A stretch of DNA of 64,000 bases from Mya arenaria (GCF_026914265.1 NC_069135.1:60130738-60194737), one strand, 5' to 3'. Positions 23,971 through 36,195 are shown, numbered from the stretch's first letter. Notes: generated by a model not told the origin, from the sequence alone. Program-made: numbers and translations.

Positions 23971-25950
23971 TTTTGGCTGCAGGTACGATTATAAACCAGC
24001 AACAGTGTTTACAATAATTGCATCATTTTGGAGACAATTCAATGTAATAAGAAAGGACTTAACTAAAGAACAAGGCTGTCCGGGTTCGGGTACTGGATAT
24101 GTTAGATGAATTTCTAAGAAATCTTGTTGAATCTTGTCCTACTGTCTGGGAACCAAAACCGACAAATAATCTGTTGTTTAACCATTTTTCATTTTAGATA
24201 AGAGATGATGTTTGTGTTTCTCCCTCATGCATACTCGTAAGACTGGCCAAATAAATCAGAGAAAAATAATACCTCAAAAGACCGCCCATCAAGCCGATAA
24301 CATATATGTTTCATTGTATTACCTATGGGTCAGGCTTTATCTAGGATAAACTTAATTAGACAACGGCAACTGCAATAATCAGACAGAAAAATCCCTAGAT
24401 TTGAGATTCAGCAAAAGGTAAAGCACACGCTGTTGTATAAATGGGTTGAATATATTTCGTTTGAATGGACTTTACATTCAAGAATGAAAAAGCGATTCGA
24501 TTTCAAACTCATTTTATTGATATAATAAAAATGAATCTCTGCAGGACAAAAGCAAAATTTAGGTCAATGATACCAAACAATTGTTTTGGTGAATATAAAT
24601 CATTTACATTTAATTTGCATTGCATCCCATTCATTGATATTTGATATACCTGCTACCCATTAAAATGCTATTACCTTTGAATAGAAGCAAAGTATTCATT
24701 TAAATGTAACGAAGAGGTTTTACATTAGATCAATTCATTTCTGTTACAAATACCCCCATAAAACCCACATTATAAACTGCCCATTCTTGTTGCTCTTCAA
24801 ATAGAATGTACACATAAATCTTTTTATAGAAATCTTTTTTAGTCAGAGATTGTACAGTAAAGGGCATACTATAAGGTTGCCTTTGTTCTGTAAAGAGAGG
24901 ACAAATGAGGAGAAAGCGGTGTGTAGTCTCCTGATTTCCACACCCACCTGATAGTGAGGGAAAACAAATTCTAACATAAGGATGATGGTTCGAGTAACTA
25001 CAATCGTTGCGAAGGCGAGTGTACAGGGCCTGCAGCCGGCATTTCCCATAATAGAACAGTCAAGGAGATTTTGGCCAGAGGTACGATTAAAAACCAGCAA
25101 CAGTGTATATAGTATTTGCATCATTTTGGAGACAATTCAATGTTGTAATAAGAAAGGACTTAACTAAAGAACAAGGCTGTCCGGGTTCGGGTACTGGATA
25201 TGCTGGATGAATTTCTAAGAAATCTTGTTGAATCTTGTCCTACTGTCTGGGAACCAAAACCGACAAATAATCTGTTGTTTAACCATTTTTCATTTTAGAT
25301 AAGCGATGATGTTTTTGTTTCTCTCTCATGCATACTCGTAGGACTGGCCAAATAAATCAGAGAAAAATAATACCTCAAAAGACCGCCCATCAAGCCTATA
25401 ACATATATGTTTCATTGTGTTACCTATAGGTCAGGCTTTATCTATGATGTACTTAATTAGACAACGGCAATTGCAATAATCAGACAGAAAAATGCCTAGA
25501 TTTGAGATTCAGCAAAAGGCAAAGCACACGCTGATGTATGAATGGCTTGAATATATTTCGTTTGAATGGACTTTACATTAAAGGATTAAAACGTGATTCG
25601 ATTTCAAACTCATTTTATTGATATAATAAAATATGAATCTCTGCATGACAAAAGCAAAAATTTAGGTTAATGATACCAGACAATTTGGTAAATGGAAGTC
25701 ATTTACATTTAATTTGCATTGCATCCCATTAATTGTTATTTGATATACCTGTTACCCATACAATTGCTAAAATAAAATGATGTTACCTATGAATAGAAGC
25801 AAATGTATTCATTTAAATGTAACGGAGATATTTTACATTAGATCAATTCATTTCTGGTACAAATACCCCCATAGCACCCACTTTATAAAGTGCCCTTTCT
25901 TGTTGCTCTTCAAATAAATTGTACATATAAAACTTTTTATAGAAATCTTT
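23742..25950. repeat. 1.1-kb tandem duplication (23,742-24,841 and 24,842-25,950)
   Basis: Both units start with AGTCAGAGATTGTACAGTAAAG and end with CTTTTTATAGAAATCTTTTTTA, and are roughly 90% alike by eye. The LINE zinc-knuckle segment is inside both, but only unit 1 continues leftward into the LINE C-terminus, so the duplication broke within a LINE fragment. A further minus-strand open stretch in each unit (VGFGSQTVGQDSTRFLRNS) is coding-like but not recognised. Confidence 0.9.
24842..25060 (-). mobile_element. LINE C-terminal fragment, second tandem copy
   Basis: Repeats the GGCGNQETTHRFLLICPLFTEQ zinc-knuckle region of the fragment at 23,558-23,970 but is cut at the tandem junction (24,842), so the end of the LINE protein is missing. 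Confidence 0.65.
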
Positions 25951-26019
25951 TTTATCATCTTTTTACATTTCTATCTTTTTCTTGACTACAGGTTTTGGTT
26001 GTCTACACATCTGCTTTAT

Positions 26020-26735
26020 GTACTGATTCTGTTCATCGAAACTTGCACCTTTTTAGGTTTATCCGGCTGATCGGGAAATGCACCTACACCAAGACCCCCC
26101 TGATATGGGCTACAAATCTGCATCTGGGGATTATAGATTGATGATTATGCTGATAATAGTAACAATTTTGTCCGTGATCTTAATGAGACGGACTTCTGGT
26201 TATGACGTTTTGGTCTGGTGAATGACAATTTTGCCACTTTTGAAACTGCGTATATCAAACGTCCATTTTCTCCTGATAAGATTCCCTTGTTTCTCTTTTC
26301 GCCCTGCTTGAATTATTATCACCATTTGTGAGATGGGTCCTATTTTGATTTTCCTTATGCTGAGTTCTTTTAATTTCTTTAGTTTGAGCAAATGACTTAT
26401 TATTAACCGATACTTTTGAATAACACTTGTCATCATGCTGGCTGTTGTCAGGCAATGGTCGGGATTTTCTTGTGGTGCTGTTTTGTCTCTTGGACATTAA
26501 CGATTTAAATTCATTTCCGTGCTCCCTTTAAGATTCAGATTCATCACTTGAAGACATTGAATCGTCACTTGTATCGTCAGAGCTAGTATATAAATCATCA
26601 TTGATGAGCTCGTAATTACGTTTTTTTGTCATCATTAGGCTCTTTAGAGCTAGTTAACAAATCATCATCGTATTTTGGGTGAAAGCTACCCTTTGTTTCA
26701 GCAACTAGCTCAGTTTTTATCTGGAAAACTACAAA
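26020..26735 (-). pseudogene. Decayed hydrophilic coding remnant
   Basis: The minus strand carries a charged, low-hydrophobicity protein remnant: an acidic Ser/Asp-rich part (NDDLYTSSDDTSDDSMSSSD), a basic part (MSKRQNSTTRKSRPLPD, KEIKRTQHKENQNR), and at its 3' side a short open stretch GGLGVGAFPDQPDKPKK. It is interrupted in a few places. Composition suits an ORF1-like protein of a mobile element lying upstream of the LINE fragments on the same strand, but no diagnostic motif is present and I do not name a family. Confidence 0.4.
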
Positions 26736-26739
26736 AACA

Positions 26740-28120
26740 AGCTCAGTAGCCAAACGTTTATACATAAATCCCTTTTAATGGCGCAGGGAAAACGCCAAAG
26801 ACATAGAACATAAAAACAAAAATATCACAAACAAGAAACAAGTCTATTATTATGTCTAATATATTAAGACAAAGCAATGTGTATGGAAAGGTCCATAACG
26901 CTGACTAATACAGTAATATTTATGCTTAAGTTCTCTTATTGTTAATGTAGTGTGTAAGACTTGGACATTAAGACTTTTTAGATGGAGGTTTAATTCTGTA
27001 TTGACAAACTTCAAAGTCATGCATGGAGATTAAACATTAGAAAATTGTGAAGTCTCTCAAGTTACTCAATCTACTTAGAAGTGCTTGTCAAAGTACTAAG
27101 TGGGAGAAATTATGCTCAATATTACATCAAAATCTAGGTATATATTCACTATGGGCATGTCGGGTCTAAAACTTAAAACGCAATCGGTTGTGCAAAGTCT
27201 TTGAAACCCCTGTTTATGAAAAGTTTTGCAACACAATCTCATCTTACTTATTCAGACTGTTTTGCCTTTTTGAATCTTGTAGAATTTTTTTGAGGCTGGT
27301 AAAATTAACATTTAAAACAAGGTTTTGGTACTTGTGTAAGCGTAAAAGAGATTTTATTCCAAACGTGTTTGTAACACTTTGTTACCTTGTGTTTCTACTT
27401 CGGTAAGTGGCAATGTATTTGTCAACGCCGTTTTGCATATCAATGATCATAACCGGGCGCCTTGTTTGATATGCTCAAACTAGTAATCAATTGAGCGTTT
27501 ACCGCATTATAAGTCCTAAATTTATGCTCCTCTCTTCAAAAACGTTTTAGTTCCGACATAGAAGGTAACTTTAAGTCAGCAAAGCCGAAAGTGTGATCAT
27601 TTAAAATACACGTTTTCTTAAAGTGACACTCTTATTTAAAATCAATACATACACATGTATAGCAAACATAAATTCTGAGAGATACACCTTTAACTACTAA
27701 CTAAATAATGCATTTATGGAAAATATAAATTACTGATAACAAGATTGTAACCGTGTATTTAATAGCTGAAAACGCAAAAATATTTAATGATTGGTGAATG
27801 CTAAAAGATTTACTGTAATTAACTATCGTCTCATAAGGTAGAAATACCGTGTTTTGAACAACTTTCTTTCAAATTAAACTCGGTATCCTTCATAGGAAGC
27901 ATTGTTTTTTATATTTATTCATTCTTTTTGGTATATTTGAACAATTTCATTCATTGTGGTATGATTTGTTTGGGAATAAGAGTGCATCTTCAATAATATT
28001 TACAAGGCATATACTTACACCGACATATGTCAAAATCACGTTGTTGTTGTGTTTATGTTGTGCTTTTTCGTCACTGTCTTTGTTTGCAGACTTAAAAATC
28101 CAATTGAAACAACAAGAGGT
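26740..28120. other. Intergenic stretch without recognised gene
   Basis: AT-rich. The part around 27,600-27,900 (GTGACACTCTTATTTAAAATC, ACAAGATTGTAACCGTG) looks like a dispersed repeat but shows no terminal repeats that I can support. Confidence 0.4.
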
Positions 28121-28125
28121 CTAGT

Positions 28126-28420
28126 GGCGCATCCATGGTTTAGTGGTAACCCACTAAGCTAAAAATCCAGGAATCGTTGGTTCGATTCCCTGCCGCACCA
28201 TTAAACACATTCTAATCGTCTTCCGGTAGGGGCGTTAAATGGTGGTCCCGTGTGACAGTGCTATACACTGTTGCACGTAAAAGAACCAGGGTAGCTCTAA
28301 CCAGGGTTACATTCTGTCAGTGCACTATGCTCCAAAATCCTAAAATGACTAACAATTTTATTGGAGCACTCGCCGAATGAGCAAGGCCCGAGTGCGGGTA
28401 TAAATAAGCTTACACACACA
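28126..28420 (+). mobile_element. tRNA-derived SINE
   Basis: The head has a good A box (TGGTTTAGTGGTAAC, 28,138-28,152) and a perfect B box (GGTTCGATTCC, 28,181-28,191) and ends CGCACCA. The body contains GGGGCGTTAAATGGTGGTCCC, CACGTAAAAGAACCAGGG and GCCCGAGTGCGGGTATAAATAAG, a conserved-looking SINE domain, followed by a short ACACACA tail. The 5' stem does not pair well with the 3' side, so it is not a functional tRNA. Similarity to MetaSINE-type central domains is a guess from memory. Confidence 0.7.
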
Positions 28421-28589
28421 TGGACTTACTTCACCAGATTCCACTCCGCACCACACTAAATAAACCTCCGTTGTATTCTGGGTTCAATTAATTAACAAAC
28501 CTCAATAGTGCTGCCAGGTGCTGATATTTTTTGAATGTGATATCGTCGCAAACAAGAAATGAGCAACGTTTTTCAAAATTTCGAAAGTG

Positions 28590-29115
28590 TATGTAAATTA
28601 TATTAATGCTTACGATTAACTTAATTTATGCATGCATCATGTATAAACGCGAATGATAATCTTTGTTAAAATTGCATGTACATTATAATTACACTTATGA
28701 TAACCTGCGTAGTGAATGTTTATTATAAAAACCCTCATGATAATTTCAGTTACGCATGCATAATGTATTTAAACGCTAATGATAAGCTTCGTAATGCATG
28801 TACATGTATATTGTATAGACGTTTATGATGATTTGGTTAGTATATGTTTATTTTACAAATGCTTATGATAATCTAAATAGTGCATATAAAATGCATAAAC
28901 TATAATGATAATCTTAGTAATGCATGTATATTGTATAAGCGATGATTATAATCTGATTAGTTTATACAAATTCTATAAAAGTTCGTGATCATCTAAGAAG
29001 TGCGTGTTTATTGTATGTGTTCTTGTACAAACGCTTATCTAAATAGTTTATTGTATAACGCTAATGATAACTTAGAAGTGTATGTATATTGTATAAACGC
29101 TTATGATTAATTGTG
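28590..29115. repeat. Degenerate AT-rich repeats, upstream of first B-box gene
   Basis: Repeated GCTTATGATAATCTNAGTAGTGCATGTATATTGTATAAAC with variable spacing of about 50-60 bp, about nine units. The same motif occurs at 29,544-29,600 and 39,085-39,310 before the second B-box gene, so it belongs to the duplicated flank. Confidence 0.8.
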
Positions 29116-29122
29116 TTGTACT

Positions 29123-29543
29123 CAGCGGCGCAGCAAGCTCTCTATTCATGTAGATTCAGAATTGTGCCGGGGGTATTAGAATTTTGAAAACAAGATCATT
29201 CTGGCGCATTCTGTGCGTTCTGATATCATTTATTTAGTACTGAAAAATGGACAGTTTTAGGATAATACATCAACAAATTTGCCCTTTACTCGGCTGATTT
29301 TTGTCTCTAAAATAGCGAACAAACAAAGTCCGACACACACTCAGATTGTCTTGCAAGTCTTATTTTCTGTCCTTTTTGCCATTGTACTGTAAAATACATT
29401 TTCAATGACAATGTCCATATGTCTGGTACATCATGAAATCAAGTGAGCATAGTGATTCTGCAACGTTGGCTGAACTGTTTTATTTTTTTGTTAGAATCAT
29501 GCGAATTCAGCCGCGAACTCACGTATAGGCAGCTACGAGCCTG
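29123..29543. mobile_element. Possible hAT-like non-autonomous insertion
   Basis: Interrupts the repeat array above. It starts CAGCGGCGCAGC and ends GCTACGAGCCTG, whose complement is CAGGCTCGTAGC: 8 of 12 terminal bases match and the pattern resembles hAT ends. No clear 8-bp target duplication is visible, so this is tentative. Confidence 0.35.
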
Positions 29544-30216
29544 GTGCATGTATATTGTTTAAAGGCTTGCGATAATCTGAGTAGTGAACGTATATTATGT
29601 GCTATGTCACTACTGTATATACATGTCGTAAATTTCTTGACCTCATACACATCTGGGCTTGAAAAAGATATAAAGGATATAAACTCCACCAAAAATATTT
29701 ATGACGAAAATAGTGTACATGCATGTACCTCCACATCACTTGTTTTTATCGCGGCGAGGTCACAGCATTTTCAGAAAATGTAAACATCATTGCACATTAA
29801 GATAAACAGTGTATCAACCTTTACAAATCCAAGTCAATGGAGTATTGATAATAGGGGAACACGGAAGTAAATCTGATTTTTCCGTTTTTAGAAAATTGAA
29901 CAATCATTTACTGAAAATGGTTTATGATCGAGTGGTTTAAGGATATTAAACTCCGATAAATTTGTCAAATCGATTCGTTTAGATGCCTTTATCTATGTAA
30001 TCTATCATAAACCATATCTGCTGTAAGCCTGATATAAGCTTGTATATATAATCATTTTCAAAAAAAAAACGTGTTCATGCAAGGACCTTTCACCGAAGTA
30101 AAAATTAACAAACATTAAAATTTGGCATTGGATAACAATAAAACGCTTATATGGTGTGAAATGCAAGTTCACAACAATATACGACGGGCCAGTTAAGGGC
30201 TGGGTGAATGATTAAC

Positions 30217-31812
30217 ATGGCGACAGCGGATGGCTCAGTTGATATTTTGTCAAACAAAGACGGTGACCAAAATTGTGAACCATGCTTCAGTGATGGACGG
30301 ACAAGAACTGTTGAAGGTTTTTGCATGGAATGCGATGAATATATGTGTCAGTCATGTCTGGATACGCACAGGATACTACGTGTGACGAAATCACACCATG
30401 TTAAAAGAGGAAAAGACGTACCAAGAAAGAAGCCAAATAGAAAAGCTCAATATCCCAGCTGCCATGTACACACTGACAGTAAAATAACATCTTTCTGTAA
30501 ATCGCACAAGCAATTATGCTGTGACCAGTGTGTGATTCTGGGGCATAAAGTTTGCACTGATATAAAGTCAATCGATGATTATTCCCAAGTATTCGTGAAC
30601 AGCGAAGACTATAAAAAGGCTTTTCAGATGCTTAAGGACTTACAATCCACATACACCGCGAAAAAGAAAGAGGCAAACATGAATCTTGAGGAAGTTGATC
30701 GTTATTACCACAAGGCAATGGAGACGTTCAAAGCTAAGCTTGACAAAATAAAGATATCAGATAGAAGAACGTTAAAGGCTGTGGTCTCTACATATGATTG
30801 TGTTCTTGATCAGCTTGGTTCCTGGTTTGAAAGAATTGAAACGTATAAAAACAACAATCAAGACAATGAACTCGCCATCCTGGTGTTGAGGTCAATAAGA
30901 GAGGTAGATTCGATCAAAGATAATATTCAAAGGTTATGTAGCGACAACAGTATTGTCAGATATGGCTTCGTGCCAGATAAAACATCACTGCTTCGCCTAG
31001 TCAAAGCACCCTTTCTTGTTCAGACGATTACTATCAAGCATGAAAGTGACGAAAACACATGTCAAATCACAGATATTGCGTTGTTACGAGATGACCTGGT
31101 CTTATTAACCGATTACACCAATTTAAAACTAAAGACATTCAATACTGGCAATTCTACTTTTGTTTCAAACGTCAAATTACAATATGGGCCATGGCAGATG
31201 TCAGTTACAGAGCATGGTGAAGCATACGTGGCATTTTGTGGTGAACCTAAAATACTCCACCTGAAGTCACCAGCGACAGACCTCACCACGTTCCGGGAGA
31301 TAGACGTAGTCGGTAAATGTTACGCCGTAGAATGTTTCAACAAAACCCTGAAAGTTCAGTGTTTGTCTCCTGCCAAAACTATTGAAGTGGATGGAGAAGG
31401 AAACCAAACCAGGGTTATCAGCAATGACTTAAGTAAGGAAACCAACGCGAATGGAGAACAGTTTGTCACTCGTCCATACTGGTCAACACAAGATTCGACT
31501 ACTGGCTCGATGTACGTATCATGTAATAGCAAAAATTCAATAACAGAAATCAAAAGTGACGGTGGTGTTAAGTTATTTGTGAAGTCAGACAAGCTGAGTT
31601 GTCCTCAGAGTCTGTGCATGGACACTGATGGTTCCATACTTGTATGTAGCTATAGTAGCAAGGACGTATTAAGGGTAAAGAAAAATGAAGACATCCAGAG
31701 CGTATTACCACAACCTCTGTATTTTAAACCTAGGGCAGTTGCTCTTGATAAAAGAACAAAGCGTTTGTTTGTCGCTGGATTTTCTGATGAGATGCATGTG
31801 TTTCAAATCTAA
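30217..31812 (+). CDS. RING-less TRIM-like protein: B-box, B-box, coiled coil, propeller (copy 1)
   Basis: Intronless frame of 531 residues from MATADGS. An in-frame ATG at 30,208 exists, but the 30,217 start has the better context (AACATGG) and is the one conserved in the paralogue at 40,023. Residues 20-61: B-box-1-like zinc finger (CEPC, CMEC, C-QSC, then His). Residues 82-112: B-box 2 (C-HVH, FCKSH, CCDQC, GH). About 130-265: charged helical region, likely coiled coil. About 280-531: repeated beta-rich segments (LLRDDLVLLTDY, ALDKRTKRLFVAGF) like an NHL/WD-type propeller. There is no RING finger before the B-boxes, so ubiquitin-ligase activity is not expected from this chain alone. Related bivalve proteins are annotated TRIM56/TRIM71-like and form large families, often linked to immunity (inference). 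Likely cytoplasmic. Confidence 0.88.
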   Translation: MATADGSVDILSNKDGDQNCEPCFSDGRTRTVEGFCMECDEYMCQSCLDTHRILRVTKSHHVKRGKDVPRKKPNRKAQYPSCHVHTDSKITSFCKSHKQLCCDQCVILGHKVCTDIKSIDDYSQVFVNSEDYKKAFQMLKDLQSTYTAKKKEANMNLEEVDRYYHKAMETFKAKLDKIKISDRRTLKAVVSTYDCVLDQLGSWFERIETYKNNNQDNELAILVLRSIREVDSIKDNIQRLCSDNSIVRYGFVPDKTSLLRLVKAPFLVQTITIKHESDENTCQITDIALLRDDLVLLTDYTNLKLKTFNTGNSTFVSNVKLQYGPWQMSVTEHGEAYVAFCGEPKILHLKSPATDLTTFREIDVVGKCYAVECFNKTLKVQCLSPAKTIEVDGEGNQTRVISNDLSKETNANGEQFVTRPYWSTQDSTTGSMYVSCNSKNSITEIKSDGGVKLFVKSDKLSCPQSLCMDTDGSILVCSYSSKDVLRVKKNEDIQSVLPQPLYFKPRAVALDKRTKRLFVAGFSDEMHVFQI

Positions 31813-32429
31813 ATTTCGCTAAAGATGATACAATAGGGTTTGTCTCCGGGTGATCTAAATCTGACAGTGTCGTTTTAATTTGATGAACGGATTGACAGTT
31901 GATATATCTATATGTAGGCTAATGTATTCGTTTTGATAAATGGGCTTGGTAATACTTTTCAGAACTTAATTACCTAGCAGACAGCCTTTGAGGTTGATGT
32001 ACATATTAAGCTCTTAAAACAGTTCATTAAATATAAATAATACTAGTAGATGGTGAATGAATCCCTGATACATAGTAAATAATGTGTAAAGTGTTGCTAA
32101 TTTATAATTCGATTTTATTGTAACAACTATTGAAAGTATTACATGTAGTGTGAAATGCAAATTAAATGTTTGAAAGAGACATTCATCTTGCTTACAGTCA
32201 TCTGTAAAGATTTCGATGCACAATGTCGTACCTTGATATCTTTGAAAAAAAAAATTTGCATTAGGTACTCTAAATTGTATTTCTTCATCTGCAGAGAGAG
32301 TCGGGATCCATAAGCATAGAAGTACTTGGTTGTTACCTATTAGTTTCTATTATTTGTTTTATTATCAAGTTTCCTCAAGTTAATGCATACCTTGATCAGA
32401 TTAACCATTTACGTCTTTACTTTATTCGG

Positions 32430-32660
32430 GATTGTTGGGATAAGAGTGAGGTTGTGCACACAAACTGGTTTAAACCCCCAGTAACTTTACATTTTACTGA
32501 CCTTTTCCAGGCTGTCCCTAACAATCCTTTAAAAACATACCTAGTTATTTTATGTAGTATATATGCATTGTGTTGTGTGTGGAGTTTGGTGCTGTTGTTC
32601 CATGTTTCTGGTTTGTGATTGTTTGTTTTTGTGTTCTCGTATAAATATTTACCATTTAAT
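32430..32660. repeat. Dispersed repeat behind first B-box gene
   Basis: GTTGTGCACACAAACTGGTTTAAACCCCCAGTAA through TGTGTGGAGTTTGGTGCTGTTGTTCCATG. The same sequence follows the second gene (42,240-42,460), and its right half recurs at 42,868-43,030, where it continues with GGCGTTTACCCAGTGCCACTAAACCGGG, a sequence I recall from bivalve interspersed repeats. Confidence 0.65.
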
Positions 32661-32825
32661 ATAAAATAGTTAGATCATGTCAAAATAGACAAGTTAAAGA
32701 TTATTCAGCTGAGTAAGTCTTAATTAATCTATGACCGTTAAAGCTGTTTTGTAAATGCAACTACCTATACATGTATGTACAACTAAGGGCAGACGATGTA
32801 CAAAGTAGCTTCTTATTGCATTGAG

Positions 32826-33157
32826 CAATTGACATTCATATTTAATTTTGATGCCTGATGACCCAATTTGATTGTGGTATCATTTAAAGGGTATCGCTTA
32901 CCCATTGTGTATATGACCGTGTGAAACAAATGACCGAAAATACACTCCAAATAAAATCATAGCAGTTTGTACTTTCGTTCCTTGTTACAACTGAAATCGA
33001 AGACAGATTATTCAATCGTTCAAGATCAAACAGCGTGTTTGCAATAGTTGTAATGGTATAGTATTTATATATTTTCCTCTATACATTTAACCCTTTAAAA
33101 TGATACCAAAATCGTATGGGATCATCAGGCATCAAAATTAAATATGAATGTCATTGA
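32826..33157. mobile_element. MITE with about 67-bp terminal inverted repeats
   Basis: Left arm 32,826-32,892 (ACATTCATATTTAATTTTGATGCC…ATCATTTAAAGGGT) is the reverse complement of the right arm 33,089-33,157 (ACCCTTTAAAATGAT…GGCATCAAAATTAAATATGAATGT) with a few mismatches. The inner 200 bp is noncoding. A left part of the same element lies at the same place behind the second B-box gene (42,612-42,865), so the insertion predates the gene duplication. Confidence 0.85.
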
Positions 33158-33570
33158 ATACTTTCATAGTGCTATCAGTAATTTTGCTGGTTGTAGCCAA
33201 GGAAATGTTATTATACATGAAGCAATTATAGAATGGACGTGTTACCACGGTCCGAGTACACTTTGGAACACTCGAATTTGTTTCCGATGATTTTGTCACT
33301 ATAACATTCTCTGTGTTTATTCTGTGTTATAACATATATGTACATGTACCCGCGGGTAAATGACGATCGGGTTCAAATGTTTTACACGTCAATGCCTTGA
33401 AAACAATAAGGGTTTTAAAATAAACCTATATCCATATCTAAGTAGCAATGTTAACATGCATGCTCATTCCATATTGTATAATTTAACAAGAAACGCCGCA
33501 ATGCAACGAAACTAGGTTTTTAATGATTGACAGAAGAACTTAAGCCTGTGTCTGTTTTTCTATTTTTAGT

Positions 33571-35280
33571 AACAGTGACCTTGCCCCTATGGACCCCAAA
33601 TGCAATCCATTGAAAGGTATCCATAAACTCTTCCTTTATACCAAGTTGGATCAGGATATGTCAACCCTAACTTAAGTTATTCAGTTTCAACCATTTTTCT
33701 ATTTTTAGTAACAGTGACCATAACCTTGAATCTAGGGACCCCAAACGCAGTCCCATGAAAGTATCCATAAACTCTTACTATAGACCAAGTTTGGTCAAGA
33801 TATGTCAACCCTTACTAAAGATATTCAGTTTCAACCATTTTTCTATTTTTAGTAACAGTGACCTTGACCCTAGGGACCCCGAATGCAATCCCATGAAAGG
33901 CATCCATAAACCCTTCCTATAGACCAAGTTTGGTCAAGATATGTCAACCCTAACTAAAGTTATTTAGTTTCAACTGTTTTTCTATTTTAATAACAGTGAC
34001 CTTGACCTTGACCCTAGGGACCCCAAACTCAATCCCATGAAATGTATCTATAAACACTTCCTGTACACCAGGTTTAGTAAAAATACGTCATCCCTAACTG
34101 AAGTCATTTAGTTTCAACCGTTTTCTATTTTAAGTAACAGTGACCTTGACCTTGAACCTAGGGACCCCAATGGCAATCCCATGAAAGGTATCCATAAACT
34201 CTTTCTATAGACCAAGTTTGGTCAAGATATGTCAACCCTTACTAAAGTTATTCAGTTTCAACTGTTTTTCTATTTCAAGTAACAGTAACCTTGACCTTGA
34301 ACCTAGGGACCCCAAACGCAATCCCATGAAAGGTCTCCATAAACTCTTCCTATAGACCAAGTTTAGTCAAGATCTGTCATCAATAACTAAAGTAATTTAG
34401 TTTCAACCGTTTTTCCATTTTTAGAAACAGTGATCTTGACCTTGAACCTAGGAACCCCAAACGCAATCCCATAAAAGGTTTGTATAAACTCTTTCAATTG
34501 ACCAAGTTTGGTCAGGATATGCAACCCTAACTAAAGTTATTCAATTTCAACCTTTTTTCTATTTTAAGTAATAGTGACCTTGACCGTGACCCTAGGGACC
34601 ATAAACGCAATCCAATGAAAGGTATCCATACACTCTTCCTATAGACCAAATTTAGTCAAGATATGTCATCCCTAACTGAAGTTATTCAGTTTCCACAGTT
34701 TTTCTAATTTTAGTAACAGTGACCTTGACCTTGACCCAAAGGACCCCAAACGCAATCCCATGACAGGTCTCCATAAACCATTCCAATACACCAAGTTTAG
34801 TCATGATATGTCATCACTTACTAAAGTTATTCAGTTTCAACCGTTTTTCTATTTTTATTAACAGTGACCTTGACCTTGACCCTAGGGACCCCAAATGCAA
34901 TCCCATGAAAGGGTTCCCATAAACTCTTTCTATAGACCAAGTTTGGTCAAGATATGTCAACCCTTACTAAAGTTATTCAGTTTCAACCGTTTTTCTATTT
35001 TTAGTAGCAGTGACCTTGACCTTGAACCAAGGGACCCTAAACGCAATCCAATGAAAGGTCTCCATAAACTCTTCCTATATACCAAGTTTAGTCAAGGTAT
35101 GTCATCCCTAACTAAAGTTATTCAGTTTCAACCGTTTTTCTATTTTAAGTAACAGTGACCTTGACCTTGACCCATTGGACCCCAAATGCAATCCCATGAA
35201 AGGTACCCATATACTGTTTCTATAGACCAAGTTTGGTTAAGATATGTCAAACTTTACTAAAGTTATTCAGTTTCATAGGT
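33571..35280. repeat. 144-bp tandem array
   Basis: Twelve units, each AGTAACAGTGACCTTGACC, CTAGGGACCCCAAACGCAATCC, ATAAACTCTTCCTATAGACCAAG, TTTGGTCAAGATATGTCAACCC and AGTTATTCAGTTTCAACC. Unit starts near 33,576, 33,714, 33,858, 33,998, 34,140, 34,285, 34,430, 34,573, 34,718, 34,864, 35,009 and 35,155. 144 is divisible by three, so chance open frames span units. The right border is a non-repeat tail, GACGACGCCCGCCCGCCCG. Confidence 0.95.
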
Positions 35281-35365
35281 GAGTTTGACGACGCCCGCCC
35301 GCCCGAACAACGACATTCGCCATTCTAATACTTAGGTTTCACTATGTGAAAACCTGGTTAAAAAG
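35281..35365 (+). repeat. GC-rich tail and stem-loop ending the 144-bp array
   Basis: GACGACGCCCGCCCGCCCGAACAACGACATTCG followed by a short hairpin, AGGTTTCAC-TAT-GTGAAAACCT (35,334-35,355). This looks like the terminus of a mobile repeat whose body is the tandem array. Confidence 0.55.
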
Positions 35366-35479
35366 AGCTATCGCATGAACGTGAAAAATGTCCCCGAAAG
35401 GCCTGGTTTGTCCAGTCTGGACAGTTAGGCTTGGGTTTGTTACACATTTTCGTGATGACCTACCCAATCTTCCTATGAA

Positions 35480-36195
35480 GTTTTGAAGTATTTATCTGTA
35501 ACATTTACAAAGAGCAATTTTGAACATGAAAATGAGAATTCACTGCAAAATGGAGTGGATATTAACACGTCTCTGGGCCTATTCGTTCTCCAATTATTAA
35601 TCGGAAACGGTTTTTGGCTCGATGTCACCACGATCTTGACATTTGACCTACTGACCTCAAAATCGATTGTTTGAATCTAAGGCCAAGTTACTGGGCCTGA
35701 AATTTAATACTTGAGCGACGATCTTGACCCTGGATCGTCTGATATCAAAATCGAATGTTTTCATCTGCTGGTTATCACCAAGCTGCCAAACAGATTTGAT
35801 GTATCTGGACCTAATCATTTTTTATTAATTGCTCAGAAAACGGATTTACAGCTCGAGATTACCACGACCTTGTTCTGCTGACCTCAAAAACAATGTTTCA
35901 CCTGATCGTCATGACCACACTACCTCCTCAGTTTGCGGTCTCTATGCCTGTGCGTTCTTCGGTTATTCAGGAACGGAGTTTTACCTCGAGGTCACCACAA
36001 CCATGACCTTTAGACCCACTAACCTAAATATCAATAGGGTTTTTCATCTGCTGGCAAAATCAAAACTGCCTACCAAGTTTGAAGTCCCTGGACCTAAGCG
36101 TCAATTATTGGTCAGAAACCGAGGCCGCGAACAGACAGACGGAGTGTTATATTACAAAATCCCATCCTTCGGGGTGATAAAAAGAAGAGATAGCC
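35480..36195. repeat. Dispersed repeat with ACAGACAGACGG tail
   Basis: Diverged units with CACGATCTTGAC, CTGACCTCAAAATCGA and CCAAGTTTGAAGTCCCTGGACC, closed by GAACAGACAGACGGAGTG and a fold-back end (CCCATCCTTCGGGGTGATAAAAAG). A frame of 140 codons crosses it but has no protein-like features. A trace of a similar end lies near 39,500-39,545. Confidence 0.65.

Noticed and set aside
23745-25124. Two similar minus-strand frames of 85 and 93 codons
   Set aside because: They are shifted frames of the LINE zinc-knuckle region; the recognisable LINE peptide is in another frame.
28126-28200. Functional tRNA gene
   Set aside because: A and B boxes are good but the acceptor stem does not close and a SINE body follows.
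30208-30216. Upstream in-frame ATG of the first B-box gene
   Set aside because: Not present in the paralogue and in weaker context than the ATG at 30,217.
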